Below are positions 1-12,871 of a DNA stretch of 64,000 nucleotides, in pieces. The stretch comes from Archangium lipolyticum. Lineage in GTDB: Bacteria; Myxococcota; Myxococcia; Myxococcales; Myxococcaceae. The stretch's first letter is position 1, and each line of letters starts with the position of its first letter. The translations under genes were made by a program, and so were the position numbers. The DNA lies in the NCBI RefSeq assembly GCF_024623785.1, contig NZ_JANKBZ010000021.1, forward strand, positions 62,001 through 126,000, given 5' to 3'. The notes under the pieces are model-generated. The model worked only from the letters and a program-made list of their open reading frames with translations, searched no databases and was not told the DNA's origin.

Positions 1-1033
1 GCGCCCGCTCCAGCGCCAGCTCGGCCACCTTCAGGTGGTCGCCCGTCGGCCGGTCCGAGCTCGAGGCCAGCACCTCGGCCTTGATGCTGCGGCGCATGTC
101 CGTCACTTCCTCGGGGCGCTCGTCGATCAGCAGCACCATGAGGTGGATCTCCGGGTGGTTGGACACCACCGCCTGGGCGATCCGCTGCAGCATGATCGTC
201 TTGCCCGTCTTCGGCGGCGCCACGATGAGCGCGCGCTGGCCCTTGCCGATGGGGGCGATCAGGTCCAGCACCCGCGTCACCATCTCGCGGTGGCCGCTCT
301 CCAGCTTGATGCGCTCCACCGGATCCACCGACGTCAGGTCGGCGAAGTGCGGCAGGCGGCCCACCTGCTCCAGCGGGCGGCCATCCACCTGCTCCACGCG
401 CTGGATGAGGCCCTTGTTGCCCTTCGTCTGCGCGAGCGCGTTGATGTACTGGCCCGGGCGCAGCCGCAGCTTCTGCACCAGGTTCTTCGGGAGCTCCGCG
501 TCGTCCGGCGAGGGCAGCAGGTTGCGCTTGAGCTGCCGCAGGTAGGCGTTGGGGCCCTTCACCTCGGTGTCGAGCACGCCCTCCACCGGCGCCAGCGAGG
601 GCTGGGGCGCCGGCTGATGCTGCCTCGGCTGTCCACCCTGATGGCCCTGGTGGCCACCGTGTTGCCCGCCCTGCTGCTGCTGCTGTTGTTGCTGCTGCTG
701 GGCCATCCGCTGCTGGTGCTGCTGCAGCTCCTGGGGCGTCAGGAATACCTGTTGTTGCTGGCCGTCCGGACCGGGCACCAGGCGGTAGGCCTGTCCCTCC
801 GGGGTGAAGTGCACCTGTGCGCCCCGGCGGCGGCGGCGGCGACGGCGGCGGCGGCCTCCACCCTGGCCGGGTTGGCCTCCACCGGGCTGGCCCGGCGTGG
901 ACGCGGAGCCCTCACCCTCATCGGGGCCCTCGTCGCCCTCGTCATCACCATCATCCACGTCCGGCGGCGCCTCGGCACGGGCGGCCATGGGGGACGGGAG
1001 GTCTCGGGGATCGCGGTTATCGGTTTCGCTCAT
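1..1033 (-). CDS. rho: Transcription termination factor Rho, 3' end outside window
   Basis: Hexameric RNA-dependent ATPase that terminates transcription. The 344 codons present run from an acidic N-terminus through low-complexity sequence into the RNA-binding domain and the start of the ATPase core. Visible are the Walker A segment APPKTGKTIML, the stretch LLIDERPEEVTDM and the downstream SDRPTGDH, all typical of Rho. Before residue 150 there is an insert not found in E. coli Rho: a Gly-rich segment followed by nine consecutive Arg, then a Gln-rich segment containing a run of nine Gln. Arg-rich inserts are known in Rho of several high-GC bacteria; the Gln run is less usual. The start ATG at 1031-1033 gives MSETDNRDPRD. 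Identity is certain; the C-terminal part lies beyond the window edge. Confidence 0.96.
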   Translation of the reverse strand, partial: MSETDNRDPRDLPSPMAARAEAPPDVDDGDDEGDEGPDEGEGSASTPGQPGGGQPGQGGGRRRRRRRRRRGAQVHFTPEGQAYRLVPGPDGQQQQVFLTPQELQQHQQRMAQQQQQQQQQQGGQHGGHQGHQGGQPRQHQPAPQPSLAPVEGVLDTEVKGPNAYLRQLKRNLLPSPDDAELPKNLVQKLRLRPGQYINALAQTKGNKGLIQRVEQVDGRPLEQVGRLPHFADLTSVDPVERIKLESGHREMVTRVLDLIAPIGKGQRALIVAPPKTGKTIMLQRIAQAVVSNHPEIHLMVLLIDERPEEVTDMRRSIKAEVLASSSDRPTGDHLKVAELALERA

Positions 1034-1054
1034 GGTCTACGGGAAGTTGCGGTG

Positions 1055-1069
1055 CCCCCTGAGAGGGGG
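1055..1069 (-). promoter_or_regulatory. Hairpin just upstream of the rho start codon
   Basis: CCCCCT-GAG-AGGGGG is a perfect 6-bp stem with a 3-base loop, 21 bases before the rho ATG. No clear Shine-Dalgarno lies between it and the start. Rho is known to be autoregulated in other bacteria, so a leader structure is plausible, but a role here is inference. Confidence 0.3.
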
Positions 1070-1290
1070 TCCCCCGGCGGGAGCCGCACGGAGTCGATGA
1101 CTGTGGGACAGAAGCCCGGCGCGGGGTCCTCGGGAAGGCTCTCGCGTTGGCGCGAGCCACCCGCCGACCGAACCGCCGGCTCCTGGAGCGTCCCGATGGC
1201 CTCGAGGCCAATCGGAAAGCGCCATGCAACACTAACAGAGGACACGCCGGGCGACCCGAGAATTTCGCGTTTCAATGTCCTCCCCGTGAC

Positions 1291-3774
1291 TCACCGGACA
1301 GTCAGGGTGAAGGGTTGGGAAGCCTTCAGGCCCGGCTCCAGCATCCCCGCTGAGTCCAGTCCCGTCTCCCGGACGAGTCCTCGCACGCCCGGCGGGAGGG
1401 CGGGCTCGGGCGTGGGAAGGAGGTCCGCCAGTACCCCGGGCTCCCCACCCATGGAGGACAGCAGTCCGCGAGGCTCGCCCAGCACCACCAGGTCCAGCTC
1501 CTCCCGGTCGGGCACCCCCGCCCGCTTGCGCGCCGACGCCACCGCCTCCACGAAGCCGCCCAGCGAGTCCACCAGCCCTCGCTCCTTCGCCGCCGCGCCG
1601 GACCACACCCGCCCGCGCGCGAGGGTGTCCACCCGGGCCTTCTCCATGCTCCGCGAGGCGGACACCTGGGTGATGAAGTCGTCGTAGGCCGAGTCCACCC
1701 AGGCCTGCACCGCCTTCTGTTCCTCCTCCGTCCAGGGTCTCCACACGCTGAGCAGGTCGGCCATGGGCGCGCGGGTGAGGGTCTCCTGGTTCACCCCCAG
1801 CTTGTCGCCGAGCAGGCCGCGCAACGCGGGCTTCAGGAAGAAGACGCCGATGCTTCCCGTCAACGTGGTGGGGGCCGCCCAGATTTCGTCGGCGCCCATG
1901 GCGGCGTAGTAGCCGCCCGAGGCCGCCACGTCCCCCATGGAGGCGATGACGGGCTTGGCCTTCTTCGCCTCCAGCACCGCGCGGTACATCAGCTCCGAGG
2001 CCAGCACGTCGCCTCCGCCCGAGTCCACCCGCACCACGATGGCCACCACGGAGGGGTCCTTCCGGGCCCGCTCCAGCGCGAGCGCCACCGTCTCCGCTCC
2101 AGCGATGGCCTCGCCTCCCAGCGGCGAGCTTCGGCTCTTGCCCCCGGCGATGCTGCCCAGGACGGGCACCACGGCGATGCGGCGGCGGCCTCCCCAGCGC
2201 GGCTCCCGCTCGTTGCTCGGCGAGTAGGTCGGGTCGTAGCGCGCCCCGGGCGCCAGGGCCTCCAGCTTTGCGTTCAGCTCCTCGGGCAGCAGCACCCCGT
2301 CGATCAGCCCCAGCTCCTTCGCGCGGGCGGCGGTGAGGATGCCCGTGCGCCAGGACTCCCGCAGGCGCTCGGGATGGATGTTGCGCGTCTTGGCCACCTG
2401 CGCCTCGTAGTAGCCCGTCTGGGTATCCAGGTAGGCCTCGATGGTCTCGCGCTGCGCGGGGCTCAGGTCCCGTCGGGTGAGCTGCTCGGGGGCCGTCTTG
2501 TAGTCGCCCACGCGCGCCACGTCCCAGGTGACGCCCAGCTTCTCCATCGTCCCGCCCAGGTAGGTGACGCTGGCGGACAGGCCGTTGATGAGCAGCGAGG
2601 AGCCGGGCAGCGCGTACACCTCGTCCGCGGCCGAGCCCACGAAGTAGGACGCGTCATCCACGCTGTAGAGCACCGCCATCACCCGCTTGTTGGCGGCGCG
2701 CAGCCTCAGCACCGCCTGGCGCAGCTCCTCCGCCTTGGCCCAGCTCACGTCCGGCAGGCCCGAGACCTTCAGCAGCACGCCCTTGAGCCGCGGATCCTTC
2801 GCGGCCTCGTCCATCCACTTCAGCAGCTGGATGTACGGGTCCGAGCCGGTGATGCCGAGCAGCGACAGCGCGGGGTTGCCTCGCGCGCTCAGCCGGTCAT
2901 CCAGGTCCAACATGGCCACCGAGCCCGCATCGAGCCGCAGGGCGGGGTACTTCTGGCCGGAGAGGCGCACCGCCACCACATGGTCCAGCCCGTCCCGCTC
3001 CGAGCCCCCGGCCGCGTAGGTGACGCCGAAGTTCGAGGTGTCGAGCGTGAGGGCGACCTGCAGTGCCAGCGAGCGATCCGCGCCGAGACCCTGCGAGAGC
3101 CCCGCCCCCAGGCGCACACCGGAGACGAGGTTGCCCAGCAGCGTATAGGTGAGGCGCCCATTTCCCCAGTCACCCTCCCGGGCGAGGTAGTCCGCGCTCA
3201 GCGTCAGGCTCTCGCCGAAGGGGCGCAGGCCCACGGCCAGGTTGTAGCGGCGGGGCAGGGAGTAGGGCCCCTCCTCGGGAGCGCTCACGTCCTTCACGAC
3301 CAGACCCAGGGAGAGGAAGCGCGCGGGGCGGACGGTGAGGCCCAGGTCGAAGCTGGAGAGCCAGTCCAGGGCGTCGTCGCGCGAGGAGTACCCGTTGTAC
3401 GCCGCGCCGAGCGACAGCTTCTCCCCGCCGAGCGCCAGGCCGAGGGACGTCTTCCGGTAGTCCGGCAGCCCTCGCCCGCGGATCCACTCCATGCTGAAGC
3501 CCGCGCCCAGGCCGCCCAGCAGGGTGCTGCCGAGGTACAGCCCATCCCCCAGCTGGTCGTGCGCGAGGTCGCGCTCGTGCAGGTAGAAGAGCTGGGCGGG
3601 CCCCACGTAGCGCAGGCCCGCGGGGTTGACGGTGAGGGCCGTGGCCTCGTCCACCAACGCGGCGGAGGTAGGGGGCAACGTCACCCCGCGCGGGGGCGTG
3701 GCCGGCTGGAGGACGAGCGCCGGTTGTGCGAGCACGAGACCGGGCAGCAGCAACAGGAAGGGAAGGGCACGCAT
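1291..3774 (-). CDS. sppA: Signal peptide peptidase SppA with N-terminal outer-membrane-barrel-like domain
   Basis: Serine/lysine protease of the S49 family. Residues 1-17 form a signal peptide (cleavage near VLA|QP). Residues ~35-275 are rich in alternating short amphipathic beta strands with Gly/Tyr turns (SLGAAYNGYSS, LGLTVRPARF, LTLSADYLA), resembling PorV-like barrel proteins. The tandem SppA domains follow from ~285. The candidate general-base Lys is K426 in GDYKTAPEQ and the nucleophile S619 in GDVAASGGYY, 193 residues apart; E. coli SppA has K209 and S409, 200 apart. At 827 residues it is ~210 longer than E. coli SppA (618), which is the added barrel part. The fusion would place the protease at the outer membrane rather than the inner membrane (inference). 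It stands alone between rho and the PEGA genes. Confidence 0.85.
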   Translation of the reverse strand: MRALPFLLLLPGLVLAQPALVLQPATPPRGVTLPPTSAALVDEATALTVNPAGLRYVGPAQLFYLHERDLAHDQLGDGLYLGSTLLGGLGAGFSMEWIRGRGLPDYRKTSLGLALGGEKLSLGAAYNGYSSRDDALDWLSSFDLGLTVRPARFLSLGLVVKDVSAPEEGPYSLPRRYNLAVGLRPFGESLTLSADYLAREGDWGNGRLTYTLLGNLVSGVRLGAGLSQGLGADRSLALQVALTLDTSNFGVTYAAGGSERDGLDHVVAVRLSGQKYPALRLDAGSVAMLDLDDRLSARGNPALSLLGITGSDPYIQLLKWMDEAAKDPRLKGVLLKVSGLPDVSWAKAEELRQAVLRLRAANKRVMAVLYSVDDASYFVGSAADEVYALPGSSLLINGLSASVTYLGGTMEKLGVTWDVARVGDYKTAPEQLTRRDLSPAQRETIEAYLDTQTGYYEAQVAKTRNIHPERLRESWRTGILTAARAKELGLIDGVLLPEELNAKLEALAPGARYDPTYSPSNEREPRWGGRRRIAVVPVLGSIAGGKSRSSPLGGEAIAGAETVALALERARKDPSVVAIVVRVDSGGGDVLASELMYRAVLEAKKAKPVIASMGDVAASGGYYAAMGADEIWAAPTTLTGSIGVFFLKPALRGLLGDKLGVNQETLTRAPMADLLSVWRPWTEEEQKAVQAWVDSAYDDFITQVSASRSMEKARVDTLARGRVWSGAAAKERGLVDSLGGFVEAVASARKRAGVPDREELDLVVLGEPRGLLSSMGGEPGVLADLLPTPEPALPPGVRGLVRETGLDSAGMLEPGLKASQPFTLTVR

Positions 3775-3821
3775 GGCCCCCGGACTCTAGGTCCCGTGCT
3801 CCGGCGCACAAGCGCCGCGTC

Positions 3822-5042
3822 TCACCAATCTTCGGTTCCGTTCACTGCCTCCAGTGGATCCCCCTTCTTCGACTTCTTCTCCTGGGTGCGCCGCTTGCCG
3901 CCGCGGTCCTCGCTGTTCCACTCGTCCGTGCCGTGGGAGTTCTCCAGCGGATCCGAGGACTTCACCACCTTCTCCCCGCCACCCTCGGCATTGTTCACCA
4001 GGTGATTCACCAGGCGGTTGATCTCCGACTTGAGCTGTCCGAACTCGTCGCCCTGCAGCACCACGCGCTTGGTGCCGAGCCGCTTGCCGGTGCGCATCTC
4101 GAACAGGCCCAGCACCAGCTCGGTGGTGTTGTTGTCCGGCATGTCGCGCACGGTGCCCACCAACCCCTGCTCCAGCCCGAGCGATCTGCCCATCCCCGCC
4201 ACCGACGGGTTGGAGACGTTGCCCCCGCGCATCACCTCGGCGGCCACGCCGTCCAATTTGGTGTCATAGGCCTTGTAGACGTCCGTCGGCTGCAAGGCGG
4301 TGCTCGCCTCCACGTCGTCCGGGCTCACCTCGAGGATCTGCCCGTACTGGCGGAAGCCGGGCCGCTCCAGGCGCAGCAGGTGCTTGCCCACGGACAGCGT
4401 CGGCACCGTCACCGGGGTGTAGCCCTTGAACTCGTTGTCGATGAAGACACGGGCGCCGGCCGGACGCGACTTCACCGTCGCCCCCCCGCGCAGCGCCGCG
4501 TTGACACCTGTGGCCACCTGCAACCGGAGCGCGATGAGCTCCTTGCTGAAGCGCTTGGTGTCCAGCTCGTAGGTGGCATTGAGCGACATCAGATCCAACA
4601 GCGCCAGCTTCGCCTCCTCCGCGTCGCCGCGCAGGTGCATCACCGCGGCGTAGAGCGCGGTGGCGTCACACAGCGGGTTGCACGAGGCCGTCATCGCGCC
4701 GGCGGCCTTCTGCAGCTCCTTGAGGGTGGCGCGTATCTTGCGCTCGGCGTCCTCGTAGTCCTTCTTCGTGAAGGCCTCGAGGCTCTCCTTGTAGCCCTGC
4801 TCGCCGCGCTTGAGGGAGGCCTGTGCCTCTTCATCCGGCGGCATGCCGAAGAGCTCCTCGGGCTTGCGCACGGTGTAGCCCTGGAACTGGCCCAGGGCTT
4901 CGTTCATGTAGTTCTCCAACCGCGGTCCGCTCGCCTCGGCCGTGGGATCCATGGGCACGATGAGCGCGGAGACACGCCGGGGTCCGGCGGGTGGAGCCGC
5001 CAACGCGAGGGTGGGGAGGAGGAGGAGCGCAAGGGCTTTCAT
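3822..5042 (-). CDS. Exported PEGA-domain protein
   Basis: The start MKALALLLLPTLALA gives a clean signal peptide; the reading frame stays open upstream but that extension is not protein-like. The PEGA repeat lies at ~residues 245-310 (SRPAGARVFIDNEFKGYTP, then RLERPGFRQYGQILEV). PEGA domains are surface or periplasmic modules of unknown ligand. The N-terminal half (FQGYTVRKPEELFGMPPDEE) looks like a helical region of TPR type. The C-terminus is Lys-rich and carries two copies of a short motif, SSDPLENSHGTDEW and KGDPLEAVNGTEDW, the second ending the protein. The next gene downstream of 5066 encodes a second PEGA protein, 23 bases upstream in transcription order, so the two are probably co-transcribed. 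No function can be assigned. Confidence 0.7.
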   Translation of the reverse strand: MKALALLLLPTLALAAPPAGPRRVSALIVPMDPTAEASGPRLENYMNEALGQFQGYTVRKPEELFGMPPDEEAQASLKRGEQGYKESLEAFTKKDYEDAERKIRATLKELQKAAGAMTASCNPLCDATALYAAVMHLRGDAEEAKLALLDLMSLNATYELDTKRFSKELIALRLQVATGVNAALRGGATVKSRPAGARVFIDNEFKGYTPVTVPTLSVGKHLLRLERPGFRQYGQILEVSPDDVEASTALQPTDVYKAYDTKLDGVAAEVMRGGNVSNPSVAGMGRSLGLEQGLVGTVRDMPDNNTTELVLGLFEMRTGKRLGTKRVVLQGDEFGQLKSEINRLVNHLVNNAEGGGEKVVKSSDPLENSHGTDEWNSEDRGGKRRTQEKKSKKGDPLEAVNGTEDW

Positions 5043-5065
5043 TCGATGGACCTCGGAAAGGAACG

Positions 5066-6490
5066 CTACCAACCGGCGCCGGGGTTCCCCAGCCGTGGGC
5101 CCAGCAGCTTGGGCTGGGGTTGGGTGGCCAGGAGGATGCTCGCGGTGGTGGCCGCGGCCACTCCGCCCACGGTGGCCCAGAACCAGGGCTTCTTCACGAC
5201 GGCCGGCAGCGCGATGGGCAGCCTGGAGGCAGGCAGCACCTGCTTGCCCGTGACGAAGTCGTGCACCCGGGCCACGGCCTCCTGGCCGCGTGCCTCTCCG
5301 GGCTTCAGCACCACGCCGTGCAGGCGGTTCGCCAGTTGGGTGTCCCACGCGTGCAGCGTGGTCACGGTCCCTTCACGCGCCTGCTTCACCACCGCGAGCA
5401 CCACGTAGCGGGCGCCGAGCCGCTCGCCGATCCGCGCCACCTCGGGCGGGAGCTTGTCGGTGCCGAGCGTCGGAGACCTGGACACGTTGGCGGCGAGATC
5501 CTGCACCGCGGACAGGCTGGGCGTGGGCTCCAGCGTGGGCCGCAGCTCGGCGCGCTTGGAGGAGGCCACCTCCTGGAAGGTGCCGAAGGGCAGATGCCCG
5601 GGGAGGGTGAGCACCACCTGGTGCGCACCGGGCATGAGCTCCACGTCCTTCAGGGGCGTGGTGCCCACGTTCTGCCCGTGCAGCATCACCTGCGCGCCCG
5701 CCGGGAGGGAGTCGATGGCGAGCGTGCCCCGTGGCTGGCGCGACAGGCCCACCTTGGCGGCGTTGAAGGCCTCGTGCACGTCCTGGCCGAAGAACTCGGT
5801 CTCGGGCTGGACGGTGGGGGAGGCGAGCAGCGCCTGGGTGAAGGACTCCTGTGCCCCGGCGGCGTCCCCGTTGAGCATCCGCGAGGCCCCCAGGAAGATG
5901 TGGACGCGCGCCAGCCGCTCCGGCTTCGTGTCCACCGCGTACCGCCGGTAGAAGGCCGCCGCCTCGGCGAACTTCTTCGCCGCGGCCTCCGTGTCGAGGT
6001 TGTCGTAGAGGCTCTTGCCCTCGTCGAAGAGGGCATCTCCCTGCTTGAGGGAGATGGGCGGCGGCAGCGGGAAGAGAGGGGCGAAGTCCACCAGCTGCAC
6101 GTCCGGCCAGGCGCCGAGCGCACCGCGCAGGTCGGTCTCGATGCGGGAGGCGGTCTCGGTGGTGTTCTGGGCTACCGGGACGGCCAGCACCGCGACACGG
6201 CCTGCCCAGGCGGGAGGCGGGAGCTGCTGTTCCTGGGGGGCGGGGGCGGGCTCGGAGGGCGCGGCCGGGGCGTTCTGGGGCGCCTGGGCCTGCTCGGGAG
6301 CCTCCGCTGGAGTCTCGGCCGGGGCGGCCGTGGGCTCCGGAGCGGGTGTGCCCTGCTCGGCGGGCGGCGTCTTCTTCTTCGACTTGCGGGACGAAGCGGC
6401 CGGACCACCAGGGGCGGCTGCCTTCGTCACACCGGGGGCGGCACCCAGCAGGAGCGCCAGCGAGAGGGCGAGGGGGGTCTTCAGATGCAC
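5066..6490 (-). CDS. Exported PEGA-domain protein, Pro/Ala-rich N-terminus
   Basis: A GTG start at 6490 (MHLKTPLALSLALLLGAAPG) gives a signal peptide; a longer ATG start at 6529 would add 13 residues that spoil it. Residues ~25-110 are Lys- then Ala/Pro/Glu-rich (an envelope-spanning type linker). A middle helical part precedes the PEGA repeat (TLAIDSLPAGAQVMLHGQN, LTLPGHLPFGTFQEV). A C-terminal transmembrane helix (WFWATVGGVAAATTASILLA) is followed by a short tail. Probably first gene of a two-gene unit with the next PEGA gene. The domain order (periplasmic body, C-terminal anchor) suggests an envelope protein; the ligand is unknown. Confidence 0.68.
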   Translation of the reverse strand: MHLKTPLALSLALLLGAAPGVTKAAAPGGPAASSRKSKKKTPPAEQGTPAPEPTAAPAETPAEAPEQAQAPQNAPAAPSEPAPAPQEQQLPPPAWAGRVAVLAVPVAQNTTETASRIETDLRGALGAWPDVQLVDFAPLFPLPPPISLKQGDALFDEGKSLYDNLDTEAAAKKFAEAAAFYRRYAVDTKPERLARVHIFLGASRMLNGDAAGAQESFTQALLASPTVQPETEFFGQDVHEAFNAAKVGLSRQPRGTLAIDSLPAGAQVMLHGQNVGTTPLKDVELMPGAHQVVLTLPGHLPFGTFQEVASSKRAELRPTLEPTPSLSAVQDLAANVSRSPTLGTDKLPPEVARIGERLGARYVVLAVVKQAREGTVTTLHAWDTQLANRLHGVVLKPGEARGQEAVARVHDFVTGKQVLPASRLPIALPAVVKKPWFWATVGGVAAATTASILLATQPQPKLLGPRLGNPGAGW

Positions 6491-6590
6491 GAGGCGGGAT
6501 GCTAGCCGAGCCGGGGGGCCGGGCACCATGCCCCGCGAGACGCCAGGGGGCGGTCCGGGAGGGCCCGGTCCCCGCCCCCGGCGGCGGGTC

Positions 6591-8528
<1,938 letters not shown>

Positions 8529-8540
8529 GACAGTCTCCGG

Positions 8541-10931
<2,391 letters not shown>

Positions 10932-11394
10932 GTGTTCAGGTCAGGACCGTTCGTATCCCTGTGAAACGCGGGGCGCGGCTCGCGCACTCCGCACCCGGCC
11001 CAGCAAATGATGAGCGGGCGGAAGTAGCACGGCCCTCCGTCAAAGGGAACAAAATCGAGGGGTTGCAAAGCCTCGGGCGTGGGGTTGCTATACATCTGTT
11101 CAGTGTCTGGGGCTACGAAATCAATCATCCAAGGGCTTGAAAAATGGGGTCATTCCGCTTGCCTGCCTGGGTTGGGACCGGGACGACGGGTAGGGGCGCG
11201 GGCCGGACTGGAGGAGGGGGCATCGCGACGGCATGGACCCGGATCCAAGGGCCATTGGCGGATATTGGATCAGGGGTCTGACATGACTCGTGAGGTTCGC
11301 CTCCTGGTGTGCAGGGCTACCAGGAGAGCGTGGGCCCGGGCTTTCATGCCCTCCTGACGAGGAGGCATGCCATTTGAGGCGCAGTTCCCTCCGC
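10932..11394. other. 463-base non-coding stretch upstream of parC
   Basis: This gap separates parC from the converging-in-direction gene at 11395. It is AT-richer than its surroundings at 11030-11150, where a parC promoter would be expected, but I cannot place convincing -35/-10 boxes. Two short open frames (minus 10928-11128, plus 11079-11357) lack family features and third-position GC bias. The end nearest 11395 holds a strong hairpin listed separately, and another stem (CTCCTGGT/ACCAGGAG) lies near 11300-11330. Confidence 0.5.
11345..11369 (-). terminator. Hairpin downstream of the gene at 11395
   Basis: CATGCC...GGCATG arms extended by TCCT/AGGA around a GACG loop with one bulged C, starting 26 bases past the TAG stop at 11395. 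Read on the minus strand it is followed by AAAG, not a U-tract, so it is a weak intrinsic terminator or an mRNA 3' stabiliser. Confidence 0.5.
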
Positions 11395-12075
11395 CTACTT
11401 GCTCTCGGTGCCGACGCGCTTGCCGCCCTGCTGTGCCGTTCCCCAGCTCCCGCCGCGCCGGAAGATCATCACCTTGCCGCTGCTGGCGCTCCCGCTGAGC
11501 ATGCCGGGGATGGTGGCCTGGAGTGCCTTGCTGCCGGGCGGGTGGTAGACGACGCGCACCTTGCGGCCCGAGGGCAGGTTGCCCGTGGCGTCGATGAGCA
11601 GGAAGATCGTGTTGCCCTCGATGTGGATGCGCTCGGGATCTCGCCGGTGGTCGAGCTCCGTGAGCAGCTCGCCGTCATCCACGGTGCGCGATTCATCCGA
11701 CAGACGACGCACCTTGACGCGCAGGTAGCCATCCGTGTTCGTGCCGGAGAGGTCTCTCGTGCCCTGGACGATGACGGCCAGGTCCGCGCCATTCTCGGGG
11801 ACCTTGTCGGAGAGCTTCAGGCCCGACTGCGTGCTCGCATCCGTGTCGAGCAGCACGGTGGCATTGGCACAGCGGTTGCCACACTCCTGCCCGAAGGGCG
11901 GTTTGTCGAAGCGCAGCCGCAGCGCGAAGTCGCTGCCCTGGGGGCCCACCGTCGCCTCCACCACCACGGGGCGCTCCTCGTCCGGTGGCGGGGTGTAGCG
12001 GAAGGTGGCCCGGTCCTTGGCCATGGCGCTCGTGGTGAGCAGGGTGAGGGCCAGGGGGAGCAGCGGGTTCTTCAA
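11395..12075 (-). CDS. Exported protein of unknown function
   Basis: A TTG start at 12075 is preceded by a strong GAGGAGG seven bases away and gives the signal peptide MKNPLLPLALTLLTTSAMA. The frame remains open for 61 codons upstream, but that part has no signal peptide or ribosome site. The mature protein (~207 residues) reads as a beta-rich domain with a Cys pair (FGQECGNRCANA) near the region that compares to sugar- or metal-binding periplasmic domains: VLLDTDASTQSGLKLSDKV, DLAVIVQGTRD, YLRVKV, GNTIFLLIDATGNLPSGRKV. The Asp-rich DTDAS and repeated IDA turns would suit calcium, as inference only. I do not recognise a named family. Confidence 0.7.
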   Translation of the reverse strand: MKNPLLPLALTLLTTSAMAKDRATFRYTPPPDEERPVVVEATVGPQGSDFALRLRFDKPPFGQECGNRCANATVLLDTDASTQSGLKLSDKVPENGADLAVIVQGTRDLSGTNTDGYLRVKVRRLSDESRTVDDGELLTELDHRRDPERIHIEGNTIFLLIDATGNLPSGRKVRVVYHPPGSKALQATIPGMLSGSASSGKVMIFRRGGSWGTAQQGGKRVGTESK

Positions 12076-12211
12076 GCGGGGGCCTCCTCGGCGTGGGGGG
12101 AAGGGTCCACATTCAAATGCGAAGCGGTGTCCCGTCTCAAGAGCGGTCCTCTTCCCGCGCGCGGAGCATAGAGTGGAGACCCTGGGGCGGAGGCCCGCCC
12201 GGAGGATACCG

Positions 12212-12871
12212 ATGCAATCCCTGTACGTGCGCCAGTTGAAGCTCGGGCCGATGGACAACTTCGTCTACCTGGTGGGCCCCAAGGACTCGCCGGAGGTGCT
12301 GGTGGTGGACCCCGCGTGGGACGTGCCCGCCATCGAGAAGGCCCTCGCGGAGGACGGCAAGCGCCTGGTGGGCGCCTTCGTCTCGCACTGCCACGGTGAC
12401 CACACCAACGGGCTGCCGGAGCTGCTCTCCCGGCACGACGTGCCGGTGTACGCGCAGCGTGCCGAGGTCGACTTCTCGGAGGATCTGCGCAAGCTGGCGG
12501 GAGGCGCGATGCGCCCCCTGGGCCCGGGGGATGCCCTCACGGTGGGCGGACGCGGGTTCCAGGCGTTGCACACCCCGGGGCACACGCCGGGCTCGCACTG
12601 CCTGCTGGCGCAGGACGCGCTGGTGTCCGGCGACACCGTCTTCATCAACGGCTGCGGACGGTGCGACATGCGCGGGGGAGATCCGGAGGCGATGTACCGC
12701 TCGCTGTCGCAGGTGCTGCTGAAGGTGCCGGACAGCACGCGGCTCTTCCCCGGACACGACTACGCGGACGTGCCGGTGGCGGCCATGAGTGACGTGCGCC
12801 AGCACAACCCGTACTTCGCCTTCCCGGACGTGGCTTCCTTCGTGGCCTACCGGATGCGCCCGAGGCGCTGA
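12212..12871 (+). CDS. Metallo-beta-lactamase-fold hydrolase (glyoxalase II-like)
   Basis: 219 residues; ATG preceded by GGAGG. The metal signature is SHCHGDHTNG (H-x-H-x-D-H), followed by LHTPGHTPGSHC, SGDTVFINGCGR (bridging Asp) and LFPGHDY. The order and spacing match hydroxyacylglutathione hydrolase and persulfide dioxygenase relatives. The C-terminal glutathione-binding region of true GloB is short, and the tail (NPYFAFPDVASFVAYRM) resembles small thioesterase or dioxygenase-like members. Substrate cannot be settled from sequence. Its 3' end overlaps the 3' end of the convergent membrane-protease gene by 25 bases. Confidence 0.85.
   Translation: MQSLYVRQLKLGPMDNFVYLVGPKDSPEVLVVDPAWDVPAIEKALAEDGKRLVGAFVSHCHGDHTNGLPELLSRHDVPVYAQRAEVDFSEDLRKLAGGAMRPLGPGDALTVGGRGFQALHTPGHTPGSHCLLAQDALVSGDTVFINGCGRCDMRGGDPEAMYRSLSQVLLKVPDSTRLFPGHDYADVPVAAMSDVRQHNPYFAFPDVASFVAYRMRPRR

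Noticed and set aside
11079-11357. 92-residue plus-strand frame upstream of the gene at 11395
   Set aside because: No motif, unlikely composition, and it crosses the hairpin region.
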